DNA of 21,880 nt from Candidatus Mcinerneyibacteriota bacterium. GTDB taxonomy: Bacteria > Macinerneyibacteriota > Macinerneyibacteria > Macinerneyibacteriales > DSCS01. Below the pieces are notes generated by a model. That model ran no database searches, was not told the origin of the DNA, and worked only from the letters and a program-made list of their open reading frames with translations. The stretch lies in assembly GCA_016937175.1 (NCBI GenBank), contig JAFGWL010000003.1, positions 1 through 21,880 on the forward strand, written 5' to 3'. The translations under genes and the position numbers were made by a program. Within the stretch, counting starts at the first letter, position 1. Every line of letters begins with the position of its first letter. Of the stretch, positions 7,154 to 15,137 are shown piece after piece.

Positions 7154-7693
7154 ATGTTCAGAGAGTTATTGGAAAAAAGGCGAGCATACAGAGCTCTTGA
7201 CCCGGTTGAGATCTCCTCGGACAACCTGAAGGATCTTGCAGAAGCTGCTTCTCTTGCTCCTTCCTGCTTTAACAATCAACCATGGAGATATGTCTTTGTG
7301 ACCGATCATAAGAAAAGGGAGGAACTTCATGATGCTTTGACCGATGGAAATTACTGGGCCAAAAGAGCCTCTCTCATCATCGCAGCCTATACTTATGATG
7401 AGTCGGATTGTGTCATCAAAAAAAGGAGGTATGCAGCGTTTGATACTGGAATGGCTACATTTTCCCTTATCATGGCTGCTACTGAGATGGGGCTGGTAGC
7501 CCATCCTATTGCCGGGTTCAGCCCTTCCAAAGTAGCCGGAATCCTGGAGATCGATCCGAAACCGGAATTTATGGCGTTGATCATCGTGGGAAAGCACAGT
7601 GAAGATGATTCTCTTCTGGAGGAGCGCCACAGGGCCGAAGAGAAGAAGAGGCCTCTCCGGAAACCGGCGACAGAATTTGTCCGCCTTATCTGA
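7154..7693 (+). CDS. Nitroreductase family FMN-dependent oxidoreductase
   Basis: The 179-residue protein has the layout of a short nitroreductase: an N-terminal RRAYR FMN-phosphate motif (residues 9-13), APSCFNNQPWR typical of the flavin-binding loop, and a conserved GLVAHPIAGF stretch. These cytoplasmic, usually dimeric flavoenzymes reduce nitro groups, quinones or flavins using NAD(P)H; the true substrate cannot be read from sequence. The ATG at 7154 is preceded by GGGGTGGTG. It has its own promoter and is followed after 16 nt by the gene for a secreted superoxide-reductase-like protein, so the two probably form a small operon. Confidence 0.88.
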   Translation: MFRELLEKRRAYRALDPVEISSDNLKDLAEAASLAPSCFNNQPWRYVFVTDHKKREELHDALTDGNYWAKRASLIIAAYTYDESDCVIKKRRYAAFDTGMATFSLIMAATEMGLVAHPIAGFSPSKVAGILEIDPKPEFMALIIVGKHSEDDSLLEERHRAEEKKRPLRKPATEFVRLI

Positions 7694-7709
7694 ATGAAAG
7701 GAGTGGAAC

Positions 7710-8054
7710 ATGAAAAAGGTTTTGATCCTGATACTGGCCTTGCTCATGGGGGTTCTTACAATGAATGCACATCCCGCCCAGGTAGTCCAGATGACCTATA
7801 ATGCCGAGATGAAAGTCCTTTCGCTGGATGTCATCCATCCGACGAATGACCCTGCCGGGCATTTTATCCAGCAGGTGACTCTCACATTGAACGGGGAGGA
7901 GTGGGTCATCCAGAGATTCCGGGCCCAGACAGACAAACAGGGACTTCGGCTGAACTACTATATCCCGGGATTAAAAAAGGGGGATGAGATCAAAGCAACG
8001 GTGAAGTGCAATAAATTCGGAAACAAAGGCGGACGTCTCATCATCGGTCAATGA
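7710..8054 (+). CDS. Secreted superoxide-reductase-like (desulfoferrodoxin-fold) protein
   Basis: A signal peptide (MKK plus a hydrophobic run to about residue 18) ends at NA|HPA, which would leave His21 as the mature N-terminus. The roughly 94-residue mature part reads as an Ig-like beta sandwich. Motifs resemble the iron centre of superoxide reductase: His43 in IHP, His51 in GHFI (compare HP...HY/FI) and Cys100 in CNKFG (compare CNxHG), with Phe103 where the last iron-binding His is expected. AAGGAG at 7697-7702 precedes the ATG. It may bind iron or another metal in the periplasm, but this is inference; activity is uncertain because one ligand is missing. Its end overlaps the convergent hydrolase by 14 nt. 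Confidence 0.6.
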   Translation: MKKVLILILALLMGVLTMNAHPAQVVQMTYNAEMKVLSLDVIHPTNDPAGHFIQQVTLTLNGEEWVIQRFRAQTDKQGLRLNYYIPGLKKGDEIKATVKCNKFGNKGGRLIIGQ

Positions 8055-9069
8055 TGTGATGAAGGCGCAGAAAATCAAGGAGAGCGGCCTTAAAAGCCCC
8101 GGGATTTTCCAGCATGGGAAAGAAAGCGGAGCGGGGGATAGTATCGCAGGCAGAACCTTTTTCCTTTTTGTCGCCTACACTCGTAAACCAGGGGTCGTGT
8201 TCTCCCTGCAGAAGAAGAACGGGAATAGAGCTCTTTTCCCCCGGGATAGTCTCATCTGAATTATAATAAGAAGAGGAATAGAGGTAGGGAAGCATATCTT
8301 TTGCCGAATGGAGAGGGAGGAAAGCTCCTGTCTTGAGCAGTTTCCGGACGGTTTTCTGCGTCTTTTTATCCACAGGCTGATAAAAATAGAGTTCCGGCAC
8401 ACTCCCCAGAAGTGAAAAAAGAATCTCCGCTTCTTCGGGAGAAAGCCTTTTGGCGCCGCGAAGGCTTAAAAGCCGGGTCTTTTGCTCCAGAGCTTTCAAC
8501 CCGCTGACACTGTTTTCGTCAACGGACCTTTCAAATGTCTCGTAAAGCTTCTCCGTGAGAAAAGAAAGTTCCCCGGGATAATCAAGGCGCGGGCTGACCC
8601 CCGCAAAGAAGAGGACCCTCCGGGGGGCTTTCCGAAGGAGCCGGGCTCCTACAAAGGCTCCGAAATCGTGTCCCAGGATCCCGAACTTCTCTATTCCCAG
8701 AGTGGTCATGAGAGAGAGGATCAGATCCGCCTGTTCACCAGGTGAGATCCCCTCGACGGGCCGCCGGTCATAGATAAGGGGCCGGCCGGAAGGGAGGGAA
8801 CGGCCCGAATAGTAATAGTCGATGAAGACAAGCCTTAAAACCTTGTCGAATAGAGGCGGCAGGCTCTCTTCCAGGTAGTGGGATGAGGAGCCGGGGCCGA
8901 AGGGGAGGCATACCATGGCGGGTTTTCTTTCATCATCGCCGTACACGGCAATATGGACTGTTTTCCCGTCGATATTCATCACTCCCTGATACAAGGGGCC
9001 TCCCTGAAGGAGCTCCGGAGAGATAAGAAGAAAAAGAAAGAGCGGCAACCATCTGTATACATTCTTCAT
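8041..9069 (-). CDS. Secreted alpha/beta hydrolase with a degraded active site
   Basis: The 342-residue protein has a signal peptide (first ~23 residues, LPLFLFLLI core) and an alpha/beta hydrolase fold. The nucleophile elbow is GHDFGA with Asp135, as in epoxide hydrolases and haloalkane dehalogenases, and an acid candidate is Asp292 in LLQGEHDPW. The C-terminal stretch expected to read GHFPMLENP reads AFFPMLENP, so the catalytic His is replaced by Phe316. The oxyanion region HGxPG reads FGPG. It may be a non-catalytic relative or use another mechanism. The ATG lies 6 nt after TATACT with no Shine-Dalgarno, so it is probably leaderless. Confidence 0.82.
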   Translation of the reverse strand: MKNVYRWLPLFLFLLISPELLQGGPLYQGVMNIDGKTVHIAVYGDDERKPAMVCLPFGPGSSSHYLEESLPPLFDKVLRLVFIDYYYSGRSLPSGRPLIYDRRPVEGISPGEQADLILSLMTTLGIEKFGILGHDFGAFVGARLLRKAPRRVLFFAGVSPRLDYPGELSFLTEKLYETFERSVDENSVSGLKALEQKTRLLSLRGAKRLSPEEAEILFSLLGSVPELYFYQPVDKKTQKTVRKLLKTGAFLPLHSAKDMLPYLYSSSYYNSDETIPGEKSSIPVLLLQGEHDPWFTSVGDKKEKGSACDTIPRSAFFPMLENPGAFKAALLDFLRLHHIIDR

Positions 9070-9075
9070 AAGACA

Positions 9076-9081
9076 AGTATA
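9076..9081 (-). promoter_or_regulatory. -10 element of the hydrolase gene, leaderless arrangement
   Basis: TATACT on the minus strand (9081-9076) is followed by exactly six bases and the ATG at 9069, matching the spacing at the pilin-like and TPR genes. The -35 region is weak (TTTATT at a 16-nt spacer). Confidence 0.6.
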
Positions 9082-9146
9082 GGGGAGATGATGAAAAAAT
9101 AAAGGGGAAAGGGTGATCAGGACGGGAAATGCCGGAGGCCTTTCTC

Positions 9147-9174
9147 TTGAAATCCCTCTCTGTTCGTGTATGAT
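9147..9174 (+). promoter_or_regulatory. Promoter of the glycan operon
   Basis: TTGAAA (9147-9152) and TATGAT (9169-9174) are 16 nt apart, with the start predicted near 9181. The leader of about 23 nt contains AAGGGAAG (9191-9198), a Shine-Dalgarno for the thioesterase ATG at 9204. It diverges from the hydrolase promoter within the 134-nt gap. Confidence 0.6.
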
Positions 9175-9187
9175 AAGATAATCGAAA

Positions 9188-9211
9188 ATGAAGGGAAGAG
9201 CTTATGGATAA
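9188..9211 (+). CDS. Possible 7-codon leader ORF overlapping the thioesterase start
   Basis: An ATG at 9188 opens MKGRAYG and stops with TAA at 9209-9211, overlapping the thioesterase ATG (9204) in another frame. It begins about 7 nt after the predicted transcription start. The size and place parallel the mini-ORF before the nitroreductase, but chance is a real alternative. Confidence 0.15.
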   Translation: MKGRAYG

Positions 9212-9584
9212 CGGACTCTGTTTTGTGTGCGGGCAGGAGAACGAACAAGGGATGAAGGTCGTCTTTGAGACGGATCCCGCGGGAGAGGCCCGGGCCGATC
9301 TTGTCGTCTCTCCGGCCTATCAGGGATACACCCAAGTGACCCATGGAGGTATAGTCGCGACGCTCCTTGATGAGGCCATGGCCAAGGCTTGTCTGGCAGC
9401 AGGACTTGATGCTTTTACCGCTGAGATCTCCGTGAAGTTCCTCAAGCCTTTACCTGTGGGGAGCCGTGTCCGGGTCGAAGGGAAAATCTGCACACAGAGG
9501 CATCGGCTGATCACCACGAAGGCTTTTCTCTATGTAGACAGGGAACCCTTTGCGGCAGCTGATGCAAAATTCTTTGTACGGTGA
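9204..9584 (+). CDS. Hotdog-fold thioesterase (PaaI-like)
   Basis: This 126-residue protein matches the PaaI/4HBT acyl-CoA thioesterase group, cytoplasmic enzymes that hydrolyse acyl- or aryl-CoA. It has the N-terminal CFVCGQ-x-N motif common in this subgroup, HGGIVATLLDEAM (His47-Gly-Gly with Asp56 as the likely catalytic acid) and a closing hotdog strand pattern. AAGGGAAG precedes the ATG. It leads an eight-gene glycan operon: the epimerase begins 3 nt after its stop. Whether it serves glycan acylation, lipid supply or housekeeping is not evident. Confidence 0.88.
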   Translation: MDNGLCFVCGQENEQGMKVVFETDPAGEARADLVVSPAYQGYTQVTHGGIVATLLDEAMAKACLAAGLDAFTAEISVKFLKPLPVGSRVRVEGKICTQRHRLITTKAFLYVDREPFAAADAKFFVR

Positions 9585-9587
9585 GCG

Positions 9588-10709
9588 ATGAGGTGGGCTT
9601 TTATTGTCGGGGCACGGCCCCAGTTTATCAAACTGGCTCCTCTGGCCCATGAGTTGCAGCGCTGCCGGATACCTTTTCAGATCATTCACACCGGCCAGCA
9701 TTACGATGACAATATGTCCCGTCTTTTTTTTGAGGAACTCAATATCCCCCGGGCTGATATCAATCTGAATATAGGGTCTATGAGCCATGGAGCCCAGACG
9801 GGAGAGATGCTTGCACGGATCGAAGATTCCTTAAAGGAAAAACGCCCCGCTATCGTCTGTGTCTTCGGAGACACGAATTCAACCCTGGCCGGTGCTCTGG
9901 CAGCTTCCAAACTCAAGATCCCCGTGGCTCATGTGGAAGCCGGACTGCGAAGCTACAATTTTGAGATGCCCGAGGAGCAGAACAGGATAGTCACTGACCA
10001 TCTCTCCACACTTCTTTTTTGCCCGACACAGAAAGCGATGGCTCAGTTAAGCGACGAGGGTATCGAAGATGGGAAAAAGTATTCAGGCTCTTATCTCAGG
10101 GAAAGGACTGTGGTCTTGAGCGGTGATGTCATGGCAGATGCCCTCTTTTCCTTTTCCCTGAAAGCAGCTGAAAAGAGGAGTGCTCTGGCCCTGGGCCTGG
10201 AGGAGGACGGTTACGCTCTGGTGACTTTGCATCGGGCGGAAAATACAGACCCGCCGGGCCGCCTCAGAAAGATCATACACGAACTGGGAGAGCTTCAGCT
10301 CCCCCTTGTCTTCTCACTTCACCCCCGCACAGAAAAGGTTTTAAGGAAGGAACAGATCGAACTTCCGGAGAATATCCGTATCATCGAGCCCCAGGGCTAT
10401 CTTGAGATGATCAGCCTGGAACGTACCGCCCGCTGTATAATCACCGATTCGGGAGGGGTCCAGAAGGAGGCCTACCTTCTCAAAGTCCCCTGTATCACTG
10501 TGCGGGCAGAAACTGAGTGGCCTGAGACCCTGACCCATGGATGGAATCGTCTGGCGGAGAGGGACGGGACCCTTCATGTGACGGAAAAAGTGGAGGAAGC
10601 CATGGCTCTGGACAGGGATAAGGCCCAGTGGCCGGCCTGCTACGGAGACGGCCATGCCGCCGAAAAGATACGGGAAAGTATTGTGTCATGGGAAGAGCGC
10701 TTTTTATAG
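9588..10709 (+). CDS. Non-hydrolysing UDP-sugar 2-epimerase, WbpI/WecB family
   Basis: The 373-residue enzyme inverts C2 of a UDP-HexNAc sugar, giving for example UDP-ManNAc or its 3-acetamido uronic acid analogue. Catalytic residues of the family are present: Asp95 in GDTNST, Glu117 in HVEAGLRS, Glu130 in PEEQNR and His215 in HRAEN. Details such as GARPQFIK, HTGQHYDDNMS, GYLEMI and DSGGVQKEA-x(10)-RAETEWPE are closer to the WbpI branch (acting on UDP-GlcNAc3NAcA) than to WecB/MnaA, which usually starts GTRPE and has HRRE. The substrate is therefore open. It starts 3 nt after the thioesterase and overlaps the following glycosyltransferase by 22 nt. Confidence 0.92.
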   Translation: MRWAFIVGARPQFIKLAPLAHELQRCRIPFQIIHTGQHYDDNMSRLFFEELNIPRADINLNIGSMSHGAQTGEMLARIEDSLKEKRPAIVCVFGDTNSTLAGALAASKLKIPVAHVEAGLRSYNFEMPEEQNRIVTDHLSTLLFCPTQKAMAQLSDEGIEDGKKYSGSYLRERTVVLSGDVMADALFSFSLKAAEKRSALALGLEEDGYALVTLHRAENTDPPGRLRKIIHELGELQLPLVFSLHPRTEKVLRKEQIELPENIRIIEPQGYLEMISLERTARCIITDSGGVQKEAYLLKVPCITVRAETEWPETLTHGWNRLAERDGTLHVTEKVEEAMALDRDKAQWPACYGDGHAAEKIRESIVSWEERFL

Positions 10710-11725
10710 TCTGTGAGGCTTACAAGAAAAGGGGCGTCGAAAGAAAGGTCCGGGCGCAGGCTGAGGCTTTGCGAAAAATCGGAGGGTTTGCGACGGTTTG
10801 TTTTTCTCCGGCTCATGTCCTGGACCGCCTTTGGACATCCCAATGCCGGGTGGTCAGACAAGCCCGGGAGGCCTCTCTTATTTATTACCGTTACGCTTCT
10901 CTCAACTGGATGATCCACCTTTTTCTGGTCACTAAGATGAAAAAGCGGTATCTTATCGAGATAAATACCCTGAACAGAGAGGAGCTGAAACAGGAGAGGG
11001 GACTGAAAGGGTTTCTGAAACGCTTGTTCAACTCTCTTTTTGAAAAGAGCCTTTTAAAACAATCCCGGGCTGTCCTGGTTGTCTCTCCGCAGATCAAAGA
11101 GGATGTCCTCTCCCTTTCTCCCGATTCAGACGTCCGGATCATCGATAACGGATATGAGAAAAGAGCGGTTACCCCTCAGATAGACCGTGATGTCGCCCGA
11201 AGAGTCCGGGAATGGCGGGCAAAGGGTTATCTCGTAGCTCTCTTTGCCGGGTCATTTTTCCCCTGGTCGGGCGTGGACCGAATTATCAAAAGGTTAAAGG
11301 CGTGGCCCAAGGTGGGCCTGATATTGGCGGGCTCCGGGCCTGAACTGAAGGGACTCCTCTCCACGGTGGATGTTTCTCTTCGGGAGCGTATTCTTTACAC
11401 AGGCCCGCAGACAGAGGAGGAGCTTGCCGGCCTCTATGAATCGGCCGATTTCGCCTTCAGTTCGCAGGCCCTGGACCGTATCGGCATCCGGGATGCCCGT
11501 CCTCTGAAGACAAGGGAGTATCTGGCTTACGGCCTTCCTGTCGTGTGCGGATACCGGGAAAACCCTGAACTCGTGGAAACGGGGCTTATCCTCTCTCCCG
11601 ATATTTGCCCGGAGGAGCTGGCAAAGGTGTGCAGGCAGGAGAGTAAAGAGGAGCGGATGAAACGTACACTTCCCCTTCTCTCCTGGGACAGGGTCTATGA
11701 AAAAACAGGAGACCTTTTCCCATGA
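10688..11725 (+). CDS. GT-B glycosyltransferase (family 4-like)
   Basis: The 345-residue product shows a two-domain GT-B pattern. The N-terminal acceptor half is divergent. The C-terminal donor half has a FAGSF strand, a linker into LILAGSGPE, and YTGPQTEEELAGLYESAD, then PLKTREYLAYGLPVV, the usual nucleotide-sugar pocket with an E in the expected region. A longer frame opens at 10628 inside the epimerase, but the residues before the ATG at 10688 are not family-like, while MGRALFIV begins a normal first strand. It is predicted to be cytoplasmic, adding a sugar to a lipid-linked acceptor. It overlaps the next gene by ATGA. Confidence 0.85.
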   Translation: MGRALFIVCEAYKKRGVERKVRAQAEALRKIGGFATVCFSPAHVLDRLWTSQCRVVRQAREASLIYYRYASLNWMIHLFLVTKMKKRYLIEINTLNREELKQERGLKGFLKRLFNSLFEKSLLKQSRAVLVVSPQIKEDVLSLSPDSDVRIIDNGYEKRAVTPQIDRDVARRVREWRAKGYLVALFAGSFFPWSGVDRIIKRLKAWPKVGLILAGSGPELKGLLSTVDVSLRERILYTGPQTEEELAGLYESADFAFSSQALDRIGIRDARPLKTREYLAYGLPVVCGYRENPELVETGLILSPDICPEELAKVCRQESKEERMKRTLPLLSWDRVYEKTGDLFP

Positions 11726-14034
11726 AAGAGACGCTGATCCTGATCACCGACCATTTCCCCTACGGGACAGGAGAACCTTTTTTAGAAGAGGAGCTTCCCT
11801 TTTTATCGGAGGCCTTCGACGAGGTGATCCTTCTGGCAAGAAATAAAGGAAAAAATGTCCGCCCCCTCCCGGCGAATACTTTCGCGGTTCCTCTTCGTAA
11901 AAGACTTTCGTTAGGATCTTCTTTTTCATTTCTGCTTTCTGTCGGTCTTTCGGAGATGAAAAGGAAGCCTCTTCCTCTGCGGATGGAAGCGATGAAGCAT
12001 ATCTGGCGTTCCTCTCAGATCATCGATGAGCTGGAAGCCCTTTTGAAAGCACGCCTGGGCCGGGAAAGGATCACCCTCTACTCCTATTGGCTCTATTACG
12101 GAGCCCTGGCGCTGGCCCGGATCAAAGGAAAATATCCCGGCCTGAGAGCTGTCTCCCGGGCTCACGGGTATGACCTCTACGAGGAGAGAAGAACGGAAAG
12201 CTCAATCCCCTTCCGCCCCCTGGTCGCCCGTAGTCTGGACCGTATCTTCTTTATTTCAGAGCACGGGAAAGAGTATTTTGAGAGTCGTTATCCGGAAGGA
12301 AAAGAAAAGTATCATCTTTCCTATCTGGGTGTCGGGAGCACAAAAAGGCTTGAAAAAAAGGAACCCGGGTTTTTTCACGTGGTGAGCTGTTCGAGCCTGA
12401 CGCCCAACAAAAGGGTGGATACAATCGCCCGGGCACTGGCCGGGCTCAAAGGAATCCCCCTGCACTGGACTCATTTCGGAGGGCCTCTGAGAGGAGAGGA
12501 GATGGAGAAGGTGAAGGCTGCCCTCGAGGAATCTCCTCAAATCCAATGGAATTTTCCCGGCTGGGTTTCCCGGGAAAAGATCCGCTCTTTCTATGCAGAA
12601 GGGAAGATCCACTGCTTTGTCAATGCTAGCATGACTGAAGGGCTGCCCGTTTCCATCATGGAGGCCATGCAGGCAGGGATCCCCGTGATCGCTCCGGCTG
12701 TAGGGGGAATCGGCGAGATCGTGGATTCAGAAAGCGGGTTTCTTCTGCCTGAGGCCTGTACCTCTGAAGAGATCGGTGAAGCCTTGCTGCAGCTGATGAA
12801 AGATCCTGAGAAGAGGGATGAGATGGGCCGAAAGGCTTATGAAAAAGCATCCTGTCTCTTTTCAGCAGAAATCAACTACAAAGCCTTTTCAAAAACCCTG
12901 CACCAAAGGGCCAAACGGATCCTCTATCTCTACTGGGGGCAGCTGAGTGAAAGCAGCGGGCCTGTCGGCCATGTCCTGGGACTCATCAAAGGGTGGATCA
13001 AGCAGGGATATGAAGTGGATCTTCTCTCTTTTTCTTCAGAGTGGTCTCCCGAAATCTCCGGAATGAACCATGTAAGCCTTCAGCGCAGGGGGACACCCTG
13101 GGAGCGTATCGTCTCCTTCCGGCGCAAAGCCTTCCGGCTGATCCGGGAAAACCCCTATGATTTTCTCTATCTGCGCATGAGCCAGCAGCTTTTTTTCGGT
13201 TCCGGGACAGGCCTTCCGGCCCTGTATGAAGCCAACGGCATCATCGAAGTGGAAGCTCCTCTGATCAAAGAGAAGTATCCTCTCTATGCCCGGCTGGAAC
13301 GGGCCTATTGCCTTCCCCGGCTTATCCGGGATATGCGCCGGGCCCTGGGTGTCATCGTCATCACGTCACGGATGAAAGAGTATTTTATCCGGAAATACGG
13401 GATCGAAGAGGAACGGATTCTGGTCACAGGAAACGGGGCAGAACCCTCACCGGAACCGGCCTCTTCCCGAAAAGGGGAAGCGAAACTCTCGCTGGTCTTT
13501 GTGGGAAATCTGCGCAAGTGGCAGGGGATCCACCGTGTCGTCGATGAGATGATCACAAGAGACAGGCGGGACTTTTCGCTCACGGTGATCGGGGGCGGAG
13601 AGCTTTTTGACGTCCTCAAGGAAAGAACCCGGCAGAACCCCGCTGTCTCCATCACCCTGACAGGCCCCCTTCCGCGTGAAGAAGCCCTGGACCGCCTGCG
13701 AGGATGTGACATCGGGCTGCTTCCCATCACCGGCCAGAGAGTGAACAGAGTGAGGGGGGTCTATCCGCTGAAGTTGAACGAATACTGGCTGGCCGGCCTT
13801 CCCATCCTGGCCTCTGATATCCCCGATATGGATATTGTGGAAAGAGTCGGAGGAGGTTTCAATTTCCGGGCTGATGATTATGATGATTTCTTCAGCCAAC
13901 TGGACCGGTTTGCCGCTCTCTCCCCGGAGCAAAGGCGGGAAATGGGAGAGAAGGGACGGGACTATGTTTTGAAACACAAGACCTGGGAGATGATCAGCCG
14001 GGATGTCGTGTGCTTTATGAAAGGAGATCTATGA
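11722..14034 (+). CDS. Tandem fusion of two GT-B glycosyltransferases
   Basis: The 770 residues contain two complete GT4-type units. Unit 1 (about 1-395) starts LILITDHFPYGTGEPF and has RAHGYDLY, the VSCSSLTPNKR strand and the E-x7-E motif Glu306/Glu314 in EGLPVSIME. Unit 2 (about 398-770) restarts with a fresh Rossmann strand RILYLYWGQ, then NGAEP, LVFVGNLRKWQG, a GGGE turn and PLKLNEYWLAGLPI. The frame is continuous with no sign of a missed stop. The arrangement suggests two successive sugar additions by one polypeptide. Unit 1 is clearly related to the glycosyltransferase at 15919. The gene is linked to both neighbours by ATGA overlaps. Confidence 0.9.
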   Translation: MKETLILITDHFPYGTGEPFLEEELPFLSEAFDEVILLARNKGKNVRPLPANTFAVPLRKRLSLGSSFSFLLSVGLSEMKRKPLPLRMEAMKHIWRSSQIIDELEALLKARLGRERITLYSYWLYYGALALARIKGKYPGLRAVSRAHGYDLYEERRTESSIPFRPLVARSLDRIFFISEHGKEYFESRYPEGKEKYHLSYLGVGSTKRLEKKEPGFFHVVSCSSLTPNKRVDTIARALAGLKGIPLHWTHFGGPLRGEEMEKVKAALEESPQIQWNFPGWVSREKIRSFYAEGKIHCFVNASMTEGLPVSIMEAMQAGIPVIAPAVGGIGEIVDSESGFLLPEACTSEEIGEALLQLMKDPEKRDEMGRKAYEKASCLFSAEINYKAFSKTLHQRAKRILYLYWGQLSESSGPVGHVLGLIKGWIKQGYEVDLLSFSSEWSPEISGMNHVSLQRRGTPWERIVSFRRKAFRLIRENPYDFLYLRMSQQLFFGSGTGLPALYEANGIIEVEAPLIKEKYPLYARLERAYCLPRLIRDMRRALGVIVITSRMKEYFIRKYGIEEERILVTGNGAEPSPEPASSRKGEAKLSLVFVGNLRKWQGIHRVVDEMITRDRRDFSLTVIGGGELFDVLKERTRQNPAVSITLTGPLPREEALDRLRGCDIGLLPITGQRVNRVRGVYPLKLNEYWLAGLPILASDIPDMDIVERVGGGFNFRADDYDDFFSQLDRFAALSPEQRREMGEKGRDYVLKHKTWEMISRDVVCFMKGDL

Positions 14035-15137
14035 CCAAAAGGGCCCTTTTAGTGGTCTATTCCGACCTGTCAAGAGATTCAAGGGTACAGCGGCATCTGC
14101 TTTTTTTAAAGGAGGTGGGGTATCATGTGGATGTCTGGGATCATTCACTCTTATTCCAGCGCTATAACAGATCATTCCGTGACAAGGCCCTTTTCTATTT
14201 CTACCTTCTGTTTCAGCCCCTCAAGGCTTATGAGATGATCTTCCGGACTAACAGCCTGCCTGAAGAAAAGGAGTACGACCTTGTTATCGCCAACGACTGG
14301 AATGCGCTTCCGCTGGCTTTCAGAGCCCCTCTTTCGAAACAGGGTGTTGTAATTTACGATTCCCATGAGTTCGCTCTCCACCAAAACCGGGAATCTTTCA
14401 AATGGAAGCTGACCTTTCCGCGGATCATCAGGGCCGTGGAAAAAAAATATATCTCCCGGGCCGATCATGTGATAACAGTCAATGAGGATATTGCCGGGAT
14501 CCTAAAAGAAATATATGGGATCCCCCGCTGCGGAGTCGTCCGTAATATCCCTTTCCAAAGAAAGACGGGCCCCGGAGCCGGCAGAAGAGGGGCAGGAGAA
14601 GAGGTCCGGCTCTATCATCACGGCGGGTATATCCCCCGGAGAAGGCTTGAAGTGATCCTGGAGGCGGTTTTAAAGGTAAATCGCCCCCTCTCCTGTTATC
14701 TGAGAATCGATCCTGCAGGAGCCGCTCTCCTTGGGAAACGATTTAAGGAAGGAAACAGATTCCATTATCTTGACATGGTGTCTCCTGAGCGTCTCTTTTC
14801 TCTCGAGGAGTCATACGACCTGGGGGTTGCTGCCATTGCGCCGGTCAATCTCAACCATGTCTACTCCCTCTCCAATAAGTTTTTTGAATATCTCTTCATG
14901 GGATTACCTGTCCTGGTGACACAGGAGAACAGGACCATGGCCCGGTATGTAGAGGAGTATGGGATCGGGTTTGTGGCGGAGTCCTTTACAGCACAGAGCT
15001 TGATAAAACTTCTCTCCCGGTTGAGCCTCGCGGAGATCGAGCAAAAGAGGTCCGGAGTCATCTCATTTCTGAAGAACCTGGATGAACGATCGGATTACAA
15101 GAGATTGATGAGTGAGATAAGAAAAAGGGAGGCCTGA
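14031..15137 (+). CDS. GT-B glycosyltransferase
   Basis: The 368-residue product opens with YSDLSRDSRVQRH, the 'D-x-R' start typical of GT4-like enzymes, then VIANDWNALP, IYDSHE, ISRADHVITVN and, in the donor half, SLSNKFFEYLFMGLPVLV with the usual acidic residue before GLP. The start at 14031 overlaps the previous stop (ATGA) and has AAGGAG at 14021-14026 just upstream; a GTG at 14010 in the same frame is less likely. The donor and acceptor cannot be named. The stop shares one base with the methyltransferase start. Confidence 0.87.
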   Translation: MTKRALLVVYSDLSRDSRVQRHLLFLKEVGYHVDVWDHSLLFQRYNRSFRDKALFYFYLLFQPLKAYEMIFRTNSLPEEKEYDLVIANDWNALPLAFRAPLSKQGVVIYDSHEFALHQNRESFKWKLTFPRIIRAVEKKYISRADHVITVNEDIAGILKEIYGIPRCGVVRNIPFQRKTGPGAGRRGAGEEVRLYHHGGYIPRRRLEVILEAVLKVNRPLSCYLRIDPAGAALLGKRFKEGNRFHYLDMVSPERLFSLEESYDLGVAAIAPVNLNHVYSLSNKFFEYLFMGLPVLVTQENRTMARYVEEYGIGFVAESFTAQSLIKLLSRLSLAEIEQKRSGVISFLKNLDERSDYKRLMSEIRKREA

